Below are positions 1-7,459 of a DNA stretch of 59,874 nucleotides, in pieces (positions within the stretch are counted from its first letter, which is position 1; every line of letters starts with the position of its first letter). This DNA is from a virus: positions 1-59,874 of IMG/VR virus record IMGVR_UViG_3300025133_000113, one strand, 5' to 3'. Under the pieces are notes generated by a model. That model did not search any database and was not told where the DNA came from. It saw only the letters and a program-made list of their open reading frames with translations. The position numbers and the translations under genes are program-made.

Positions 1-168
1 GCTGTAATAGATAAGCATCAGGTTCAAGAGCTTTCTTATTATTGGCAGTTGGTTGATATGCTTCCTTGTGGTGAGGAAACTCTAACGTATTCCCAGAGGG
101 GTGCGGCTGAAGAGAAGAGGGTTAAGAAGGTAACGGAGTGGTTATTAATTTTTCAATACCAATCATGA
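1..168 (+). CDS. 3' end of an unidentified gene (partial)
   Basis: An open frame enters from the left edge in frame 1 and stops with TGA at 166-168. Only the last 55 residues are present. They are charged and basic near the end (EEKRVKKV) and I do not recognise them. The next gene starts inside the stop (ATGA), so the two are translationally coupled. The frame continuity and the coupling support a real gene; the product is unknown. Confidence 0.55.
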   Translation, partial: AVIDKHQVQELSYYWQLVDMLPCGEETLTYSQRGAAEEKRVKKVTEWLLIFQYQS

Positions 169-650
169 TAGACGGAGACGAAAATAAAGTAATACCTTAT
201 GAGATAGCTAAACTAGCCAAGGAAGCTGGTTTTGATGAAGGTGTCAGAGGCTCTTACATCGACCATCATGATGGTGCTGAGAATAACCGTGGGGAATCCA
301 TTGCTGGAACCGTTGGGTTGAATCTGTATGATTACATCATTAACTGTAAGATAGATTACTCCAATGAGTATTACACTTACTATGCTGCTCCGACCAGAGA
401 GATATTGAATAACTGGTTAATTGAAAAGCATCAGATATTTGTGGATGTGGTTACTGACCGCACTACTGCGCCTAAGTTTGCAACTGACGTAAATCGCTTT
501 GTGGGCAACCCTAAAGACTTATCTGAGAGAGAGTGGTACTGGGAGACCATAGAGCATGAGAGGTTTCTGTTCAGGAATCGTCTAGAGGCATGGGACAACG
601 GATTATATAGTGCCTTGACTAGTTTGATACCAGAAGAGAAGGAAGTATGA
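165..650 (+). CDS. Conserved phage protein of unknown function
   Basis: 161 residues when started at ATG 165, which overlaps the upstream stop as ATGA; a GTG at 138 would add nine residues but lacks this coupling. The middle holds YYAAPTREILNNWL followed by IFVDVV, a pattern I associate with small conserved proteins of Bacteroidetes phages (APTxxxLxxWLxE...hxhxh). No catalytic motif is evident. It is soluble and acidic, with no signal peptide. The next gene again overlaps by ATGA. Function unknown; homology from memory only. Confidence 0.75.
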   Translation: MIDGDENKVIPYEIAKLAKEAGFDEGVRGSYIDHHDGAENNRGESIAGTVGLNLYDYIINCKIDYSNEYYTYYAAPTREILNNWLIEKHQIFVDVVTDRTTAPKFATDVNRFVGNPKDLSEREWYWETIEHERFLFRNRLEAWDNGLYSALTSLIPEEKEV

Positions 651-862
651 TTAAGTTCATAATCGGCATATACAATGACGCAAAGGATTTGTCACCATTA
701 CTGGTGGTAATCTGTTGTGTGGGTTCTTTTATTTTGGGTACCCATTCGTCACCAGAGGGAATTCCTTTGAGTGCTGGTATGATAGGTTTCACTATTGTAT
801 TCACAGGTTTTGCGGCAGTAGTATTGATAGTGAGTAACATAATAGATAATTGGAAAGAATGA
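647..862 (+). CDS. Small two-helix membrane protein
   Basis: 71 residues with two hydrophobic segments, roughly residues 14-33 and 43-64, and short charged ends. The start overlaps the previous stop (ATGA) and its own stop overlaps the next start in the same way, placing it inside a chain of coupled small genes. No family recognised. It could be an inner-membrane accessory protein of the early region. Confidence 0.6.
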   Translation: MIKFIIGIYNDAKDLSPLLVVICCVGSFILGTHSSPEGIPLSAGMIGFTIVFTGFAAVVLIVSNIIDNWKE

Positions 863-1107
863 GAGTATTATTGATTGTATTAATGGGGTTATTAACTGGT
901 TGTGTCGCTGAAGACTATTACGACTACGGACATATAACCGAAGTTAATCAGTATCTATCCAATAGATGCCTTTGCAAAATAACGGTTAGAACACATTACA
1001 CGATGAATACGGTCACCAAGATATGGATTGAGTGTCCATGTGAAAGTGTCGTGGGGCAGACATTAATGACTTACCCGATGGGTGAGGAACCAAAAGAGAG
1101 TTTATAG
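859..1107 (+). CDS. Small lipoprotein
   Basis: 82 residues starting at ATG 859, which overlaps the upstream TGA; an upstream in-frame ATG at 850 is less likely. The first 17 residues form a lipoprotein signal (MRVLLIVLMGLLTGC) with lipobox LTGC, so Cys15 would be lipidated. The mature part has four further cysteines (CLCK, CPCE), suggesting disulfides in the periplasm. No family recognised. Confidence 0.65.
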   Translation: MRVLLIVLMGLLTGCVAEDYYDYGHITEVNQYLSNRCLCKITVRTHYTMNTVTKIWIECPCESVVGQTLMTYPMGEEPKESL

Positions 1108-1172
1108 TGAGTATATCAACATGGATTGTAATACTTCTATTTATTTACCTAATATTTAGAGACGATGACTAA
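1107..1172 (+). CDS. Possible 21-residue membrane peptide
   Basis: A GTG codon overlapping the previous TAG (TAGTG) opens a 21-codon frame ending at TAA 1170-1172, eight bases inside the next gene. The product is one hydrophobic helix (STWIVILLFIYLIF) followed by RDDD. Coupling on both sides and the clean amphipathic design suggest a real gene, but its length makes chance possible. Confidence 0.4.
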   Translation: MSISTWIVILLFIYLIFRDDD

Positions 1173-1392
1173 TATAAGACCGACAAGAGAAATGTTCGTT
1201 GGAGAGGAAGCAATCTTCGAAGGATTCGTGGTTGAGGAAGGAACTGGGCACATTGTGAATCCAGAGTTGGGTTTGACCGCATTTATTGCAGGTTCTCAGA
1301 CGGAAGGGTACTATAAGTGTATGTGGACGAGCGTTGAGAGTGTTGAGCGCAGCATTGCGTACCAGAAAGAGAGAAAGGGATTATCAGGATGA
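1165..1392 (+). CDS. Hypothetical protein
   Basis: 75 residues, soluble, with a beta-like N-terminal half (FVGEEAIFEGFVVEEG) and a charged C-terminus. Its stop overlaps the next start (ATGA). Not recognised. Supported mainly by coupling within the chain of small genes. Confidence 0.55.
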   Translation: MTNIRPTREMFVGEEAIFEGFVVEEGTGHIVNPELGLTAFIAGSQTEGYYKCMWTSVESVERSIAYQKERKGLSG

Positions 1393-1601
1393 ATACGGTA
1401 GTCGGCATAGGGATGATATTATCCATCTGTGTGGTAATAGCCAACTTTGTTGGTTTACGCCCAGATTGGGAAGCGCATCAGATGCAGAAGCCAGCACCAT
1501 GGGTAGAATGGTTATTATTTTTTTATTTAGGTGTTATGGGTTGTGGTTGGATATCTATAATTGGGATAACCATTAAGGTATTATTCTATACGACCTTTTA
1601 G
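1389..1601 (+). CDS. Small two-helix membrane protein
   Basis: 70 residues with hydrophobic segments near residues 3-22 and 41-66. The start is coupled to the previous stop by ATGA. A polar loop with PDWEAHQMQKPAPW separates the helices. No family recognised. Confidence 0.6.
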   Translation: MNTVVGIGMILSICVVIANFVGLRPDWEAHQMQKPAPWVEWLLFFYLGVMGCGWISIIGITIKVLFYTTF

Positions 1602-1627
1602 ACGACTTAGACAACAATTTAGACAAG

Positions 1628-1849
1628 ATGATGAATCCGTATAAGTTCATAGCAGCAATATTATTGGGAGTTTCTGCGATAGTAATCGTTGGATTTTTCG
1701 GTTGGCTATTAATATGGTTAGCTAAGGCGATATTATTTACAGCAACGGCTGTCATAATATTAGGGGTAATCATGTTACTTGCTGGTATGCTTGCTGCGGT
1801 TATAATGTCACCGTTCATATTATTTTACTGGTGGTTAACTGACGATTAA
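1628..1849 (+). CDS. Small hydrophobic membrane protein
   Basis: 73 residues (72 if the second Met at 1631 is used), almost wholly hydrophobic after residue 6, with two to three membrane segments. It follows the previous gene after 26 bases with an A-rich leader. Belongs to the run of tiny membrane genes; function unknown. Confidence 0.6.
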   Translation: MMNPYKFIAAILLGVSAIVIVGFFGWLLIWLAKAILFTATAVIILGVIMLLAGMLAAVIMSPFILFYWWLTDD

Positions 1850-1868
1850 TATAAAAACAAGATAGATT

Positions 1869-2237
1869 ATGGATTTAATGAGTAGAGGTGACTTTCTGAG
1901 ACGAAAGGGGGTGGACATTGCAACGGCAGTGGAGTATGACCAGTTTATGGATTGGGTACCAACGTTGGGTATGTTTGTTCAATGCAAGAATGAAAATGAA
2001 CCTTTAATTAAGGGTTTATGTACGGAAGAGGAATGGGAGACAGCCAGTCAACTATTGGTGTTCAAGGATTTCGATTTGGATGATTATGGTGATGGTTTCG
2101 CAGCCGTCACCAACGGCAGTTGTTATTTAATATTCCAAGGAATCAATATCACAGATGAGAGTGATGGTATGAGTTTGAATGTGCGTTGGATTGAGGATTT
2201 GGTCGAGCATGAATTGGGATTAACACATCCTTGGTGA
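1869..2237 (+). CDS. Hypothetical soluble protein
   Basis: 122 residues, acidic, without signal peptide or membrane segment. It opens MDLMSRGDFLRRKGVD and later has an aromatic-acidic stretch. It is preceded by an A-rich leader (AAAAACAAGATAG) and is the last gene before a promoter at 2245. Not recognised. Confidence 0.65.
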   Translation: MDLMSRGDFLRRKGVDIATAVEYDQFMDWVPTLGMFVQCKNENEPLIKGLCTEEEWETASQLLVFKDFDLDDYGDGFAAVTNGSCYLIFQGINITDESDGMSLNVRWIEDLVEHELGLTHPW

Positions 2238-2244
2238 AATAAAT

Positions 2245-2275
2245 TTGGTATTGTAAATAATAATTAGTATATTTG
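2245..2275 (+). promoter_or_regulatory. Bacteroidetes-type promoter, leaderless
   Basis: TTG at 2245-2247, exactly 20 bases, then TATATTTG at 2268-2275. Only four bases (TAAA) separate it from the ATG at 2280. This matches the Bacteroidetes primary-sigma consensus TTG / TAnnTTTG; a start site about 4-6 nt downstream would coincide with the start codon, so the mRNA would be leaderless. Confidence 0.75.
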
Positions 2276-2279
2276 TAAA

Positions 2280-2492
2280 ATGGATATAGGAAAAGGGGTA
2301 GCAGACGCATTTAAAGTTTTATTTGTAGGGACTATAATCGGTATACTTTGCACGTTAGGGTTTGGTGGGTTAGCACTGTTTGATTACTTCACTGACGATG
2401 TATATGAGGTGAAGGGGTTGGTGGTTCCAGATATACACGTAACAACAGTTAATGGTGTTTCGGATACGACATATGTATATACTTTTGAATAA
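2280..2492 (+). CDS. Small membrane protein
   Basis: 70 residues with one strong membrane segment around residues 12-37, then a beta-like tail rich in Val and Thr. It is the first gene after a promoter that abuts its start. Its TAA overlaps the next ATG (TAATG). Function unknown. Confidence 0.65.
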   Translation: MDIGKGVADAFKVLFVGTIIGILCTLGFGGLALFDYFTDDVYEVKGLVVPDIHVTTVNGVSDTTYVYTFE

Positions 2493-2689
2493 TGTTTAAC
2501 GTAGCACTTTATTTCGCAGACATGGTAGCAGATTTTTTTAGAGCCGCATTTAAGTATATTATACTTACGTTATGTGGGGTAGCTTTGATGATATTTCTTC
2601 TTGTAATGTTCACAGATGGTAAATGCACTGAGTGCGAAGAACGAGAAGCAATAGAGAAGATTGATGAACAAACTAACCTTATACATTGA
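2492..2689 (+). CDS. Small membrane protein
   Basis: 65 residues; a hydrophobic helix spans about residues 20-42 and is followed by a CTECEE pair of cysteines and an acidic tail. Coupled to the upstream gene by TAATG. Not recognised. Confidence 0.6.
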   Translation: MFNVALYFADMVADFFRAAFKYIILTLCGVALMIFLLVMFTDGKCTECEEREAIEKIDEQTNLIH

Positions 2690-2873
2690 CAGAGTGCATA
2701 AAACCGTTATTGGATTAGGAGCATTGGGTATGGTCATGGGTTTCATTGGGTATTACAATGAATTACCTTTGGACAGTGCATGGTTTGGTTTAACCAAATT
2801 GGTAGTGTTCACATCTGGGGTATTAGTTTTAGTATTATTAGTATTAATGGGTATTCAAGCATATAAGAAATGA
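2664..2873 (+). CDS. Small two-helix membrane protein
   Basis: 69 residues from ATG 2664; a TTG at 2661 is in frame but less likely. Two hydrophobic segments lie near residues 14-30 and 43-65. It overlaps the previous gene by 26 bases and its stop forms ATGA with the next start. Function unknown. Confidence 0.6.
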   Translation: MNKLTLYIDRVHKTVIGLGALGMVMGFIGYYNELPLDSAWFGLTKLVVFTSGVLVLVLLVLMGIQAYKK

Positions 2874-3175
2874 ATAAAATAGACGAAGTAAGAGCAGACA
2901 TTGAAAAAAAGAAAGCAGAGTTGGCACGATTGGAAGCCATGGCTAAGGATGGTGATAGAGATGAAGCCATAAAGCACCTACATGAATTCTCTGTAACGGA
3001 GAAGGTAGAGTTCTTCAATAACACATATCTGGAAGCTTTAAACACCCTATTAGCAATGGAGAAAGGTGTTTACCATGAGGATAATGACAATGCCACTTAT
3101 ATGTGGGAGACCGTCTTTGATTTGTTGGCTAAGGATAAGCGTAAGTTTGATAAATACATAAACTCTCTGGACTGA
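2870..3175 (+). CDS. Hypothetical coiled-coil protein
   Basis: 101 residues, highly charged; residues 1-30 (repeating Lys, Glu, Leu) look like a coiled coil. ATGA overlap upstream and TGATG overlap downstream. No domain recognised. Confidence 0.65.
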   Translation: MNKIDEVRADIEKKKAELARLEAMAKDGDRDEAIKHLHEFSVTEKVEFFNNTYLEALNTLLAMEKGVYHEDNDNATYMWETVFDLLAKDKRKFDKYINSLD

Positions 3176-3360
3176 TGAAAAAATACAGATTAAGAATTTT
3201 ATACATGGGTGGTACAATTTCGTACTACAACCACAACGTTCTCGCTAAGGAATTTGATATTAGTGATGGAGCTTACGTATTCTATGATGAGGTAAATGAA
3301 TTAGTATTTGCTTCTCCCGTAAAGGTAACAGTAATTGAGAATATTAAGAAATTAGATTGA
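3175..3360 (+). CDS. Hypothetical protein
   Basis: 61 residues, beta-rich and basic at the N-terminus (MKKYRLRILYMGGT). It starts inside the previous stop codon. Not recognised. Confidence 0.6.
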   Translation: MKKYRLRILYMGGTISYYNHNVLAKEFDISDGAYVFYDEVNELVFASPVKVTVIENIKKLD

Positions 3361-3644
3361 ACGATAAGATATCTAAAATAGAGCTTATTGAGTTTGTAAA
3401 GCAGTTCGCCAAGAAATATGGGTTTGATGCGTCTGTATTCGCCAATGAATTAGAAGATTGGCAGAGTACCCCTAAACATTTCATCAAGATTAAACGTATG
3501 GGGTTAACGGTTGGTACCATTGACATCAAAGGTGCTGAGGCACCCAATCAGCGTGAGGCAACTATGCTTGTTTACAAAACATTTCCAGAGTTTGATGATA
3601 GGATTGATACGTTTGAATACTATACTCATTCACAAGACATTTGA
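3357..3644 (+). CDS. Hypothetical protein with TTG start
   Basis: 95 residues. The start is a TTG overlapping the upstream TGA (TTGA), the same coupling geometry as the ATGA pairs nearby, which favours it over later ATGs. The N-terminal third is helical and lysine-rich; the rest is mixed alpha/beta. Not recognised. Confidence 0.6.
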   Translation: MNDKISKIELIEFVKQFAKKYGFDASVFANELEDWQSTPKHFIKIKRMGLTVGTIDIKGAEAPNQREATMLVYKTFPEFDDRIDTFEYYTHSQDI

Positions 3645-3662
3645 ATTAATAACAGGTTAATT

Positions 3663-3827
3663 ATGTGGGGATACACAATAGAAAGATGGGTTACGGATGC
3701 TGATGGTAACATTATAGGGGTTGATATGACCTGTGATAATGGAGATAGGCAGTATTTGACAATGGAAGAATATGTTAAATTTACAAACAGTAGAGATGAG
3801 CGAAAAGAGTGTAAAAAGGAAGGTTAA
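3663..3827 (+). CDS. Small hypothetical protein (54 residues)
   Basis: An ATG-started frame of 54 codons (MWGYTIERWVTDADGN...) ending at TAA 3825-3827. It overlaps the next gene by 56 bases if that gene starts at 3772, or 32 if it starts at 3796. The protein looks like a beta-hairpin with a charged tail. Position and composition support it, homology unknown. Confidence 0.5.
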   Translation: MWGYTIERWVTDADGNIIGVDMTCDNGDRQYLTMEEYVKFTNSRDERKECKKEG

Positions 3828-5100
3828 GTATACCAAATTAGGTTCACATAATTCAGTTGAATTAGATGAGCTACTAAAGGATTACAAAGAAAGCCCACAG
3901 AAAGCTAGAATCAAGCTTCTGATGAGGCAAACCACCAACAAGGCAGAGTCCACACGTATTGTGGTATTCCACAAGAACAAGAAGGATTGGTCTATTGTTT
4001 CCTACATCAAAAGGTGGGGTGTAAGTAAGACCAACAAATTATACTCGCATGAGAGGCTTAATTGTCGATTAACCTTCAACAGCAAGGGTCTATGGTTGGT
4101 GCGACCCAAGGGTAAGGTTAAATCCTTTGCCATGAATGATTTATACCAATTCAATGAGGGGTTATATGATGGTGCTAATCTGGTTCAGGACGAGTTAATT
4201 AAACGTCTTCCGTTCATGGAGTTATTCACAAACCCATATTATCGTTACATTCTATTCTCAACCATACGGAACAAGAAGTTATACAACCTGAAACGGGTTG
4301 TGAGGCATGTATATTGCATATCATATACTACTTTGAAGCGAATTCAGGAAGATTTGCCAGATAGGATTAATGGTATACAGGACCCACTGGATTGGCTTAA
4401 ACCTAACATTCAATTCTTAAAGAACGTTGATAACATCAAGAGTGAGTGGGTGGATAAGAAAAAGGAGTTGCAGACGTTCAATGATGCGATGCGACTTGCC
4501 AAGGTATTGAACAAGCAGATTAATTGTTCTTGGAGTACCAGACGATTGAATGATGAGCACGTAAGGTGGTCTAATGAGATTGCTGAAGTTCTATACAAGG
4601 GTGACCAAACACCATTGAAAATAAATGAGATTTATACTCAGTTTGCTAAGGCGTCTGGTTATGAGATTGCTACGACAAGTGACCAATTATTCGTATTGGG
4701 TATGGTGCAACGTCATTGTGTTGCCACATACACACCACAAGTTAATAATGGTACATGTGCCATTTATAATATCGATGGTGCTTGTTTGGAATTGGGTAAG
4801 GAGTATAAAAAGATTAATAAGGATAGCGTACTTCAGCTTACATTGCGACAATACAGAGGATACAAGAATGGACTGGTTAGTCCTGAAGCTAACGATAAGG
4901 TGGTAGCCGCAATAACAGCCTTTAACGAGAGTATTATACCCAATGGTAAGGGTTTAAGCTCATATCAGAAGTTCTTAGCTAAGGTATTTGGTAGTAAGGA
5001 TAAGGTTATCCTTGATATTAAGAAGGGGATTGGTAAGGCTAGTTCACTTAGTCCATCATTGATTGTGGAAGACTTACCAGAGGACGACTTACCGTTTTAA
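3772..5100 (+). CDS. PcfJ-like protein
   Basis: 442 residues (434 if started at the in-frame ATG at 3796). The C-terminal part carries the PcfJ-domain signature: RHCVATYTPQVNNGTCAIY near residues 313-331, then LTLRQYRGYKNG, as in phage and plasmid PcfJ-like proteins (HCVgsY...G...I...QxRGxxN). PcfJ was named from conjugative plasmid pCF10; its biochemical role in phages is not settled. The N-terminal 250 residues are basic and helical. Family assignment is from motif memory, fairly confident; function is not assigned. Confidence 0.75.
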   Translation: MLNLQTVEMSEKSVKRKVKYTKLGSHNSVELDELLKDYKESPQKARIKLLMRQTTNKAESTRIVVFHKNKKDWSIVSYIKRWGVSKTNKLYSHERLNCRLTFNSKGLWLVRPKGKVKSFAMNDLYQFNEGLYDGANLVQDELIKRLPFMELFTNPYYRYILFSTIRNKKLYNLKRVVRHVYCISYTTLKRIQEDLPDRINGIQDPLDWLKPNIQFLKNVDNIKSEWVDKKKELQTFNDAMRLAKVLNKQINCSWSTRRLNDEHVRWSNEIAEVLYKGDQTPLKINEIYTQFAKASGYEIATTSDQLFVLGMVQRHCVATYTPQVNNGTCAIYNIDGACLELGKEYKKINKDSVLQLTLRQYRGYKNGLVSPEANDKVVAAITAFNESIIPNGKGLSSYQKFLAKVFGSKDKVILDIKKGIGKASSLSPSLIVEDLPEDDLPF

Positions 5101-5495
5101 TCTATTAATTCCTCAGCGTGTTCATCAGCCGCATTAACCACAACAACTGTTGGTGGTGGGGTTGCTTGAACGGTTGCTGGTCTATTCGTTGTGTTAATAG
5201 CTTGTCTTGATTTTGTTCGTTCGTACAGCACTTCAATTTTAGTATCCTGAGAATAGTTCTTAGTCGTATTAGGTTTAACCTCTTCCTTCTTAAGTTCGTT
5301 CAGTTTACTCATTATTTCGACTTTATCTGACTTACGATTAGCTTCAGTCTTAGTGAATAGACCATATGAGGTACCAAGTATTGATGAGATACCGAAAATC
5401 AATAATCCAATGATATACTTACCCAGTTTCATACTTAGGTTGATATTCCCTTTATCGCTGACGATATTCTCAGCTACGTTTACGTTCTTGTCCAT
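5097..5495 (-). CDS. Membrane-anchored periplasmic protein
   Basis: 132 residues; a polar N-terminus, one membrane helix at about residues 27-46 (YIIGLLIFGISSILG), then a lysine/glutamate-rich and Pro/Thr-rich tail with TPPPTVVVV. The shape resembles a bitopic tether or spanin-like linker, but no spanin motif is visible. Convergent with the PcfJ-like gene (4-base overlap of ends) and directly downstream of a secreted-protein gene on the same strand. Confidence 0.65.
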   Translation of the reverse strand: MDKNVNVAENIVSDKGNINLSMKLGKYIIGLLIFGISSILGTSYGLFTKTEANRKSDKVEIMSKLNELKKEEVKPNTTKNYSQDTKIEVLYERTKSRQAINTTNRPATVQATPPPTVVVVNAADEHAEELID

Positions 5496-5497
5496 AA

Positions 5498-5956
5498 TTA
5501 ATATCTTGAATAATCAAATGGGCTACAAGCCTCAAATGTTAATTGAAAGTTATTCTGTCGGCTATGCGACCAGAAGTGGGCAACGGGTCTCCCCAAGGCA
5601 TAATCAGCCGTTGCGACTGCCACTGGTACTTGTACCGTATTATATATTCTACCGTCTCTACCATCAACTTCATGCATAACCACAAGAAGGTTTCTGATAT
5701 AGGTTATCGCTTTATCGTTATGAACACCGTCACGTTTGGTCTGGAAATATGAATTGGAATACAGATATACTTGATAGATATACATCTTACCATTCCATTG
5801 TTGTGTTACCGACCAGTAGAAGGACCCCCATTCATTTGGGTTCTCTATTTTCCAGTCAATATAATTTCTGCTTCGTTGCTGGTTTTGATAGGATTGTCCT
5901 GTCACAGTACCAATACCCAATAACAAGAACCCCAATAGTAGAATAAAACGCTTCAT
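5498..5956 (-). CDS. Secreted protein, unknown function
   Basis: 152 residues with a clear signal peptide (MKRFILLLGFLLLGIGTVTG, cleavage after about residue 20 before QSYQ). The mature domain is aromatic and beta-rich with many Tyr and Trp, and one Cys near the end. It lies two bases upstream of the membrane-anchored gene on the same strand, so the pair may act together in the periplasm. Not recognised. Confidence 0.7.
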   Translation of the reverse strand: MKRFILLLGFLLLGIGTVTGQSYQNQQRSRNYIDWKIENPNEWGSFYWSVTQQWNGKMYIYQVYLYSNSYFQTKRDGVHNDKAITYIRNLLVVMHEVDGRDGRIYNTVQVPVAVATADYALGRPVAHFWSHSRQNNFQLTFEACSPFDYSRY

Positions 5957-5970
5957 GATGTCATCTTTTT

Positions 5971-5982
5971 CTATAAATATTT
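5971..5982 (-). promoter_or_regulatory. Candidate phage late promoter
   Basis: Read on the minus strand this is AAATATTTATAG, a variant of the recurring [T/C/G]ATATTTATA motif, about 15 bases upstream of the secreted-protein gene. It overlaps the TTG box of the divergent promoter for the gene at 6016. Confidence 0.4.
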
Positions 5983-6011
5983 GGTAGTCTGAATAAAATT
6001 ACTTATATTTG
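5981..6011 (+). promoter_or_regulatory. Bacteroidetes-type promoter, leaderless
   Basis: TTG 5981-5983, 20-base spacer, TATATTTG 6004-6011, then TCAG and the ATG at 6016. Same geometry as the promoters at 2245 and 8842. Confidence 0.75.
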
Positions 6012-6015
6012 TCAG

Positions 6016-6240
6016 ATGATAGTAAAATTGCAAGTAATTAGTTCACCACATATCGCTAGTGGTCAAATGGCTGAGGATTTCGAAAAAGTCGGCAAACTTA
6101 TACACATAGGTAAGGTTGGTTCACGAAGTATGGGTATTGTGATGGAAAATTTCAGTACCACACCAATCGTTAAGCGGGAAGGTAATGTGTTTACCACAGG
6201 TACGGGTAGTGTTTATAGATTAACGAAAATAGAAGAATAA
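6016..6240 (+). CDS. Hypothetical protein
   Basis: 74 residues, beta-rich and basic, no signal peptide. The promoter abutting the ATG fixes the start. The next gene begins one base after its stop. Not recognised. Confidence 0.65.
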   Translation: MIVKLQVISSPHIASGQMAEDFEKVGKLIHIGKVGSRSMGIVMENFSTTPIVKREGNVFTTGTGSVYRLTKIEE

Positions 6241-6241
6241 G

Positions 6242-6631
6242 ATGGCAACAGCATTAAGCAAAGACGTTACAAGAGAGTCAACCGTTGAACATGATGGTAG
6301 GCTTATCAACATTACCATAACGGCAGACCAGAAGGTCAGAATGAAGCCGAAGGGTATGAAAACAACTGGCGAAGTTGAGATTGGAATCTTAGAACTTTAC
6401 CACCAATTATGTGGGTGTGAAGGTGAGACTACATCTGAGGAAACTAAACCAAGTGGGGCAGTATCTTACTCCCGAAAGGAACCGAGTAAGTACCAACAAC
6501 CTCCTAATCACATGATAGAATCTGTACTTCATGACATCAGAAGTCAGAGTGCGATTGCGGGGTTGGACATGCCAACTATGGCTAAGTTCGACCAGATTAT
6601 AGTCAACTTAATATCGGCATATAAATCATGA
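6242..6631 (+). CDS. Hypothetical protein
   Basis: 129 residues. N-terminal half is beta-like; the middle (residues 60-85) is polar and probably disordered; the end is helical. It ends directly before a strong terminator hairpin. Not recognised. Confidence 0.65.
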   Translation: MATALSKDVTRESTVEHDGRLINITITADQKVRMKPKGMKTTGEVEIGILELYHQLCGCEGETTSEETKPSGAVSYSRKEPSKYQQPPNHMIESVLHDIRSQSAIAGLDMPTMAKFDQIIVNLISAYKS

Positions 6632-6663
6632 AAAAAGGTGAGCCTATAGGCTCACCTTTTTAA
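6631..6663 (+). terminator. Bidirectional intrinsic terminator
   Basis: AAAAAAGGTGAGCC / GGCTCACCTTTTT: a near-perfect hairpin with A tract before and T tract after, between convergent genes (6242-6631 + and 6682-7431 -). It can serve both strands. Confidence 0.85.
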
Positions 6664-6681
6664 CTTGATATTTGGGTTAAC

Positions 6682-7431
6682 TTACGCTGTATCACCAGAC
6701 ATTGCTGGGTCTGAAACGCACATACATGGTTCCATCATACATACAGGACAAGCGTTACTAACGTATTCCGATTTATCATCTTCTGATAATGAATTATCAG
6801 ATGCTTCCATTGCTGGGTCATTGTAGTCTATTTGAGTTTGTGCAGGGTCAACATACTCTTCTTCAGTTGCCGCTACTGCTTCTGCCCTTTCTTCTGCTTC
6901 TGCCATTTCTTCAGCCTCTGTCATTTCTTCAACTTCGGTTGCGGCTACAGCTTCTGCTCTTTCTTGTATCTCAGCCATTTCCTCATTGTGGTATTCTTGT
7001 CCACCGCACATACAAGGGTCTTGACCACAGTTTCCACATTTCCATTCACCTTCTGGTTGACACATACAAGGGTTATTACCGCATGACGGGCATGACCATT
7101 GTTCTTGGTTATTATTGCACATACAAGGGTCTTGACCACAGTTTCCACATCCATAATGATTTTCTTCGTGGTGGTATTCTTCCTTATAACTTGGTTTAGG
7201 GTTAATGCTGAACAGGTTACCCAAGCTAATACTTGGTAGGTTAAGGTTGATTTCAAATCCGCCACCCATTTGCTCCTGAATCATTTCATAAGCCTTAATT
7301 TCAGCGATAAGCATGAGGGCATCCCCAAACACATCTTTTTGGTCTTCGGGCATGTTTTCGAAGAAACCACCAGGTCCCAATAAAATCTTACCGTACTCGT
7401 CTAATTGTCGTTTTTTTTGTTCTATATCCAT
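6682..7431 (-). CDS. Cys-rich repeat protein (CxxCxxxPCMC motifs)
   Basis: 249 residues. Residues 1-75 are a helical domain (MDIEQKKRQLDEYGKILL). Then come three close copies of a CxxCGxxPCMC motif (CGNCGQDPCMC, CPSCGNNPCMC, CGNCGQDPCMC) and a fourth diverged copy at the C-terminus (CPVCMMEPCMC). Between them is an acidic Glu/Ala repeat (AEERAEAVAATE twice). Each motif offers four cysteines in zinc-knuckle-like spacing, so metal binding is likely but inferred. The gene follows a late-type promoter motif at 7451 and ends in a terminator. The role is unknown. Confidence 0.75.
   Translation of the reverse strand: MDIEQKKRQLDEYGKILLGPGGFFENMPEDQKDVFGDALMLIAEIKAYEMIQEQMGGGFEINLNLPSISLGNLFSINPKPSYKEEYHHEENHYGCGNCGQDPCMCNNNQEQWSCPSCGNNPCMCQPEGEWKCGNCGQDPCMCGGQEYHNEEMAEIQERAEAVAATEVEEMTEAEEMAEAEERAEAVAATEEEYVDPAQTQIDYNDPAMEASDNSLSEDDKSEYVSNACPVCMMEPCMCVSDPAMSGDTA
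7006..7150. repeat. 34-bp direct repeat, two exact copies
   Basis: Bases 7006-7039 and 7117-7150 are identical over 34 bp and encode the duplicated CGNCGQDPCMC motif in the minus-strand gene. The exact identity implies a recent duplication or gene conversion, since synonymous drift is absent. Confidence 0.85.
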
Positions 7432-7450
7432 AGTTTTTTTAGGTTTGATA

Positions 7451-7459
7451 ATAAATATC
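7451..7459 (-). promoter_or_regulatory. Candidate phage late promoter
   Basis: Minus-strand GATATTTAT about 20 bases before the start of the Cys-rich repeat gene; matches the recurring late motif. Confidence 0.4.

Noticed and set aside
5353-5679. 108-codon plus-strand frame opposite the two minus-strand genes
   Set aside because: It lies antisense to two well-supported genes with signal or membrane features and has no promoter or coupling of its own.
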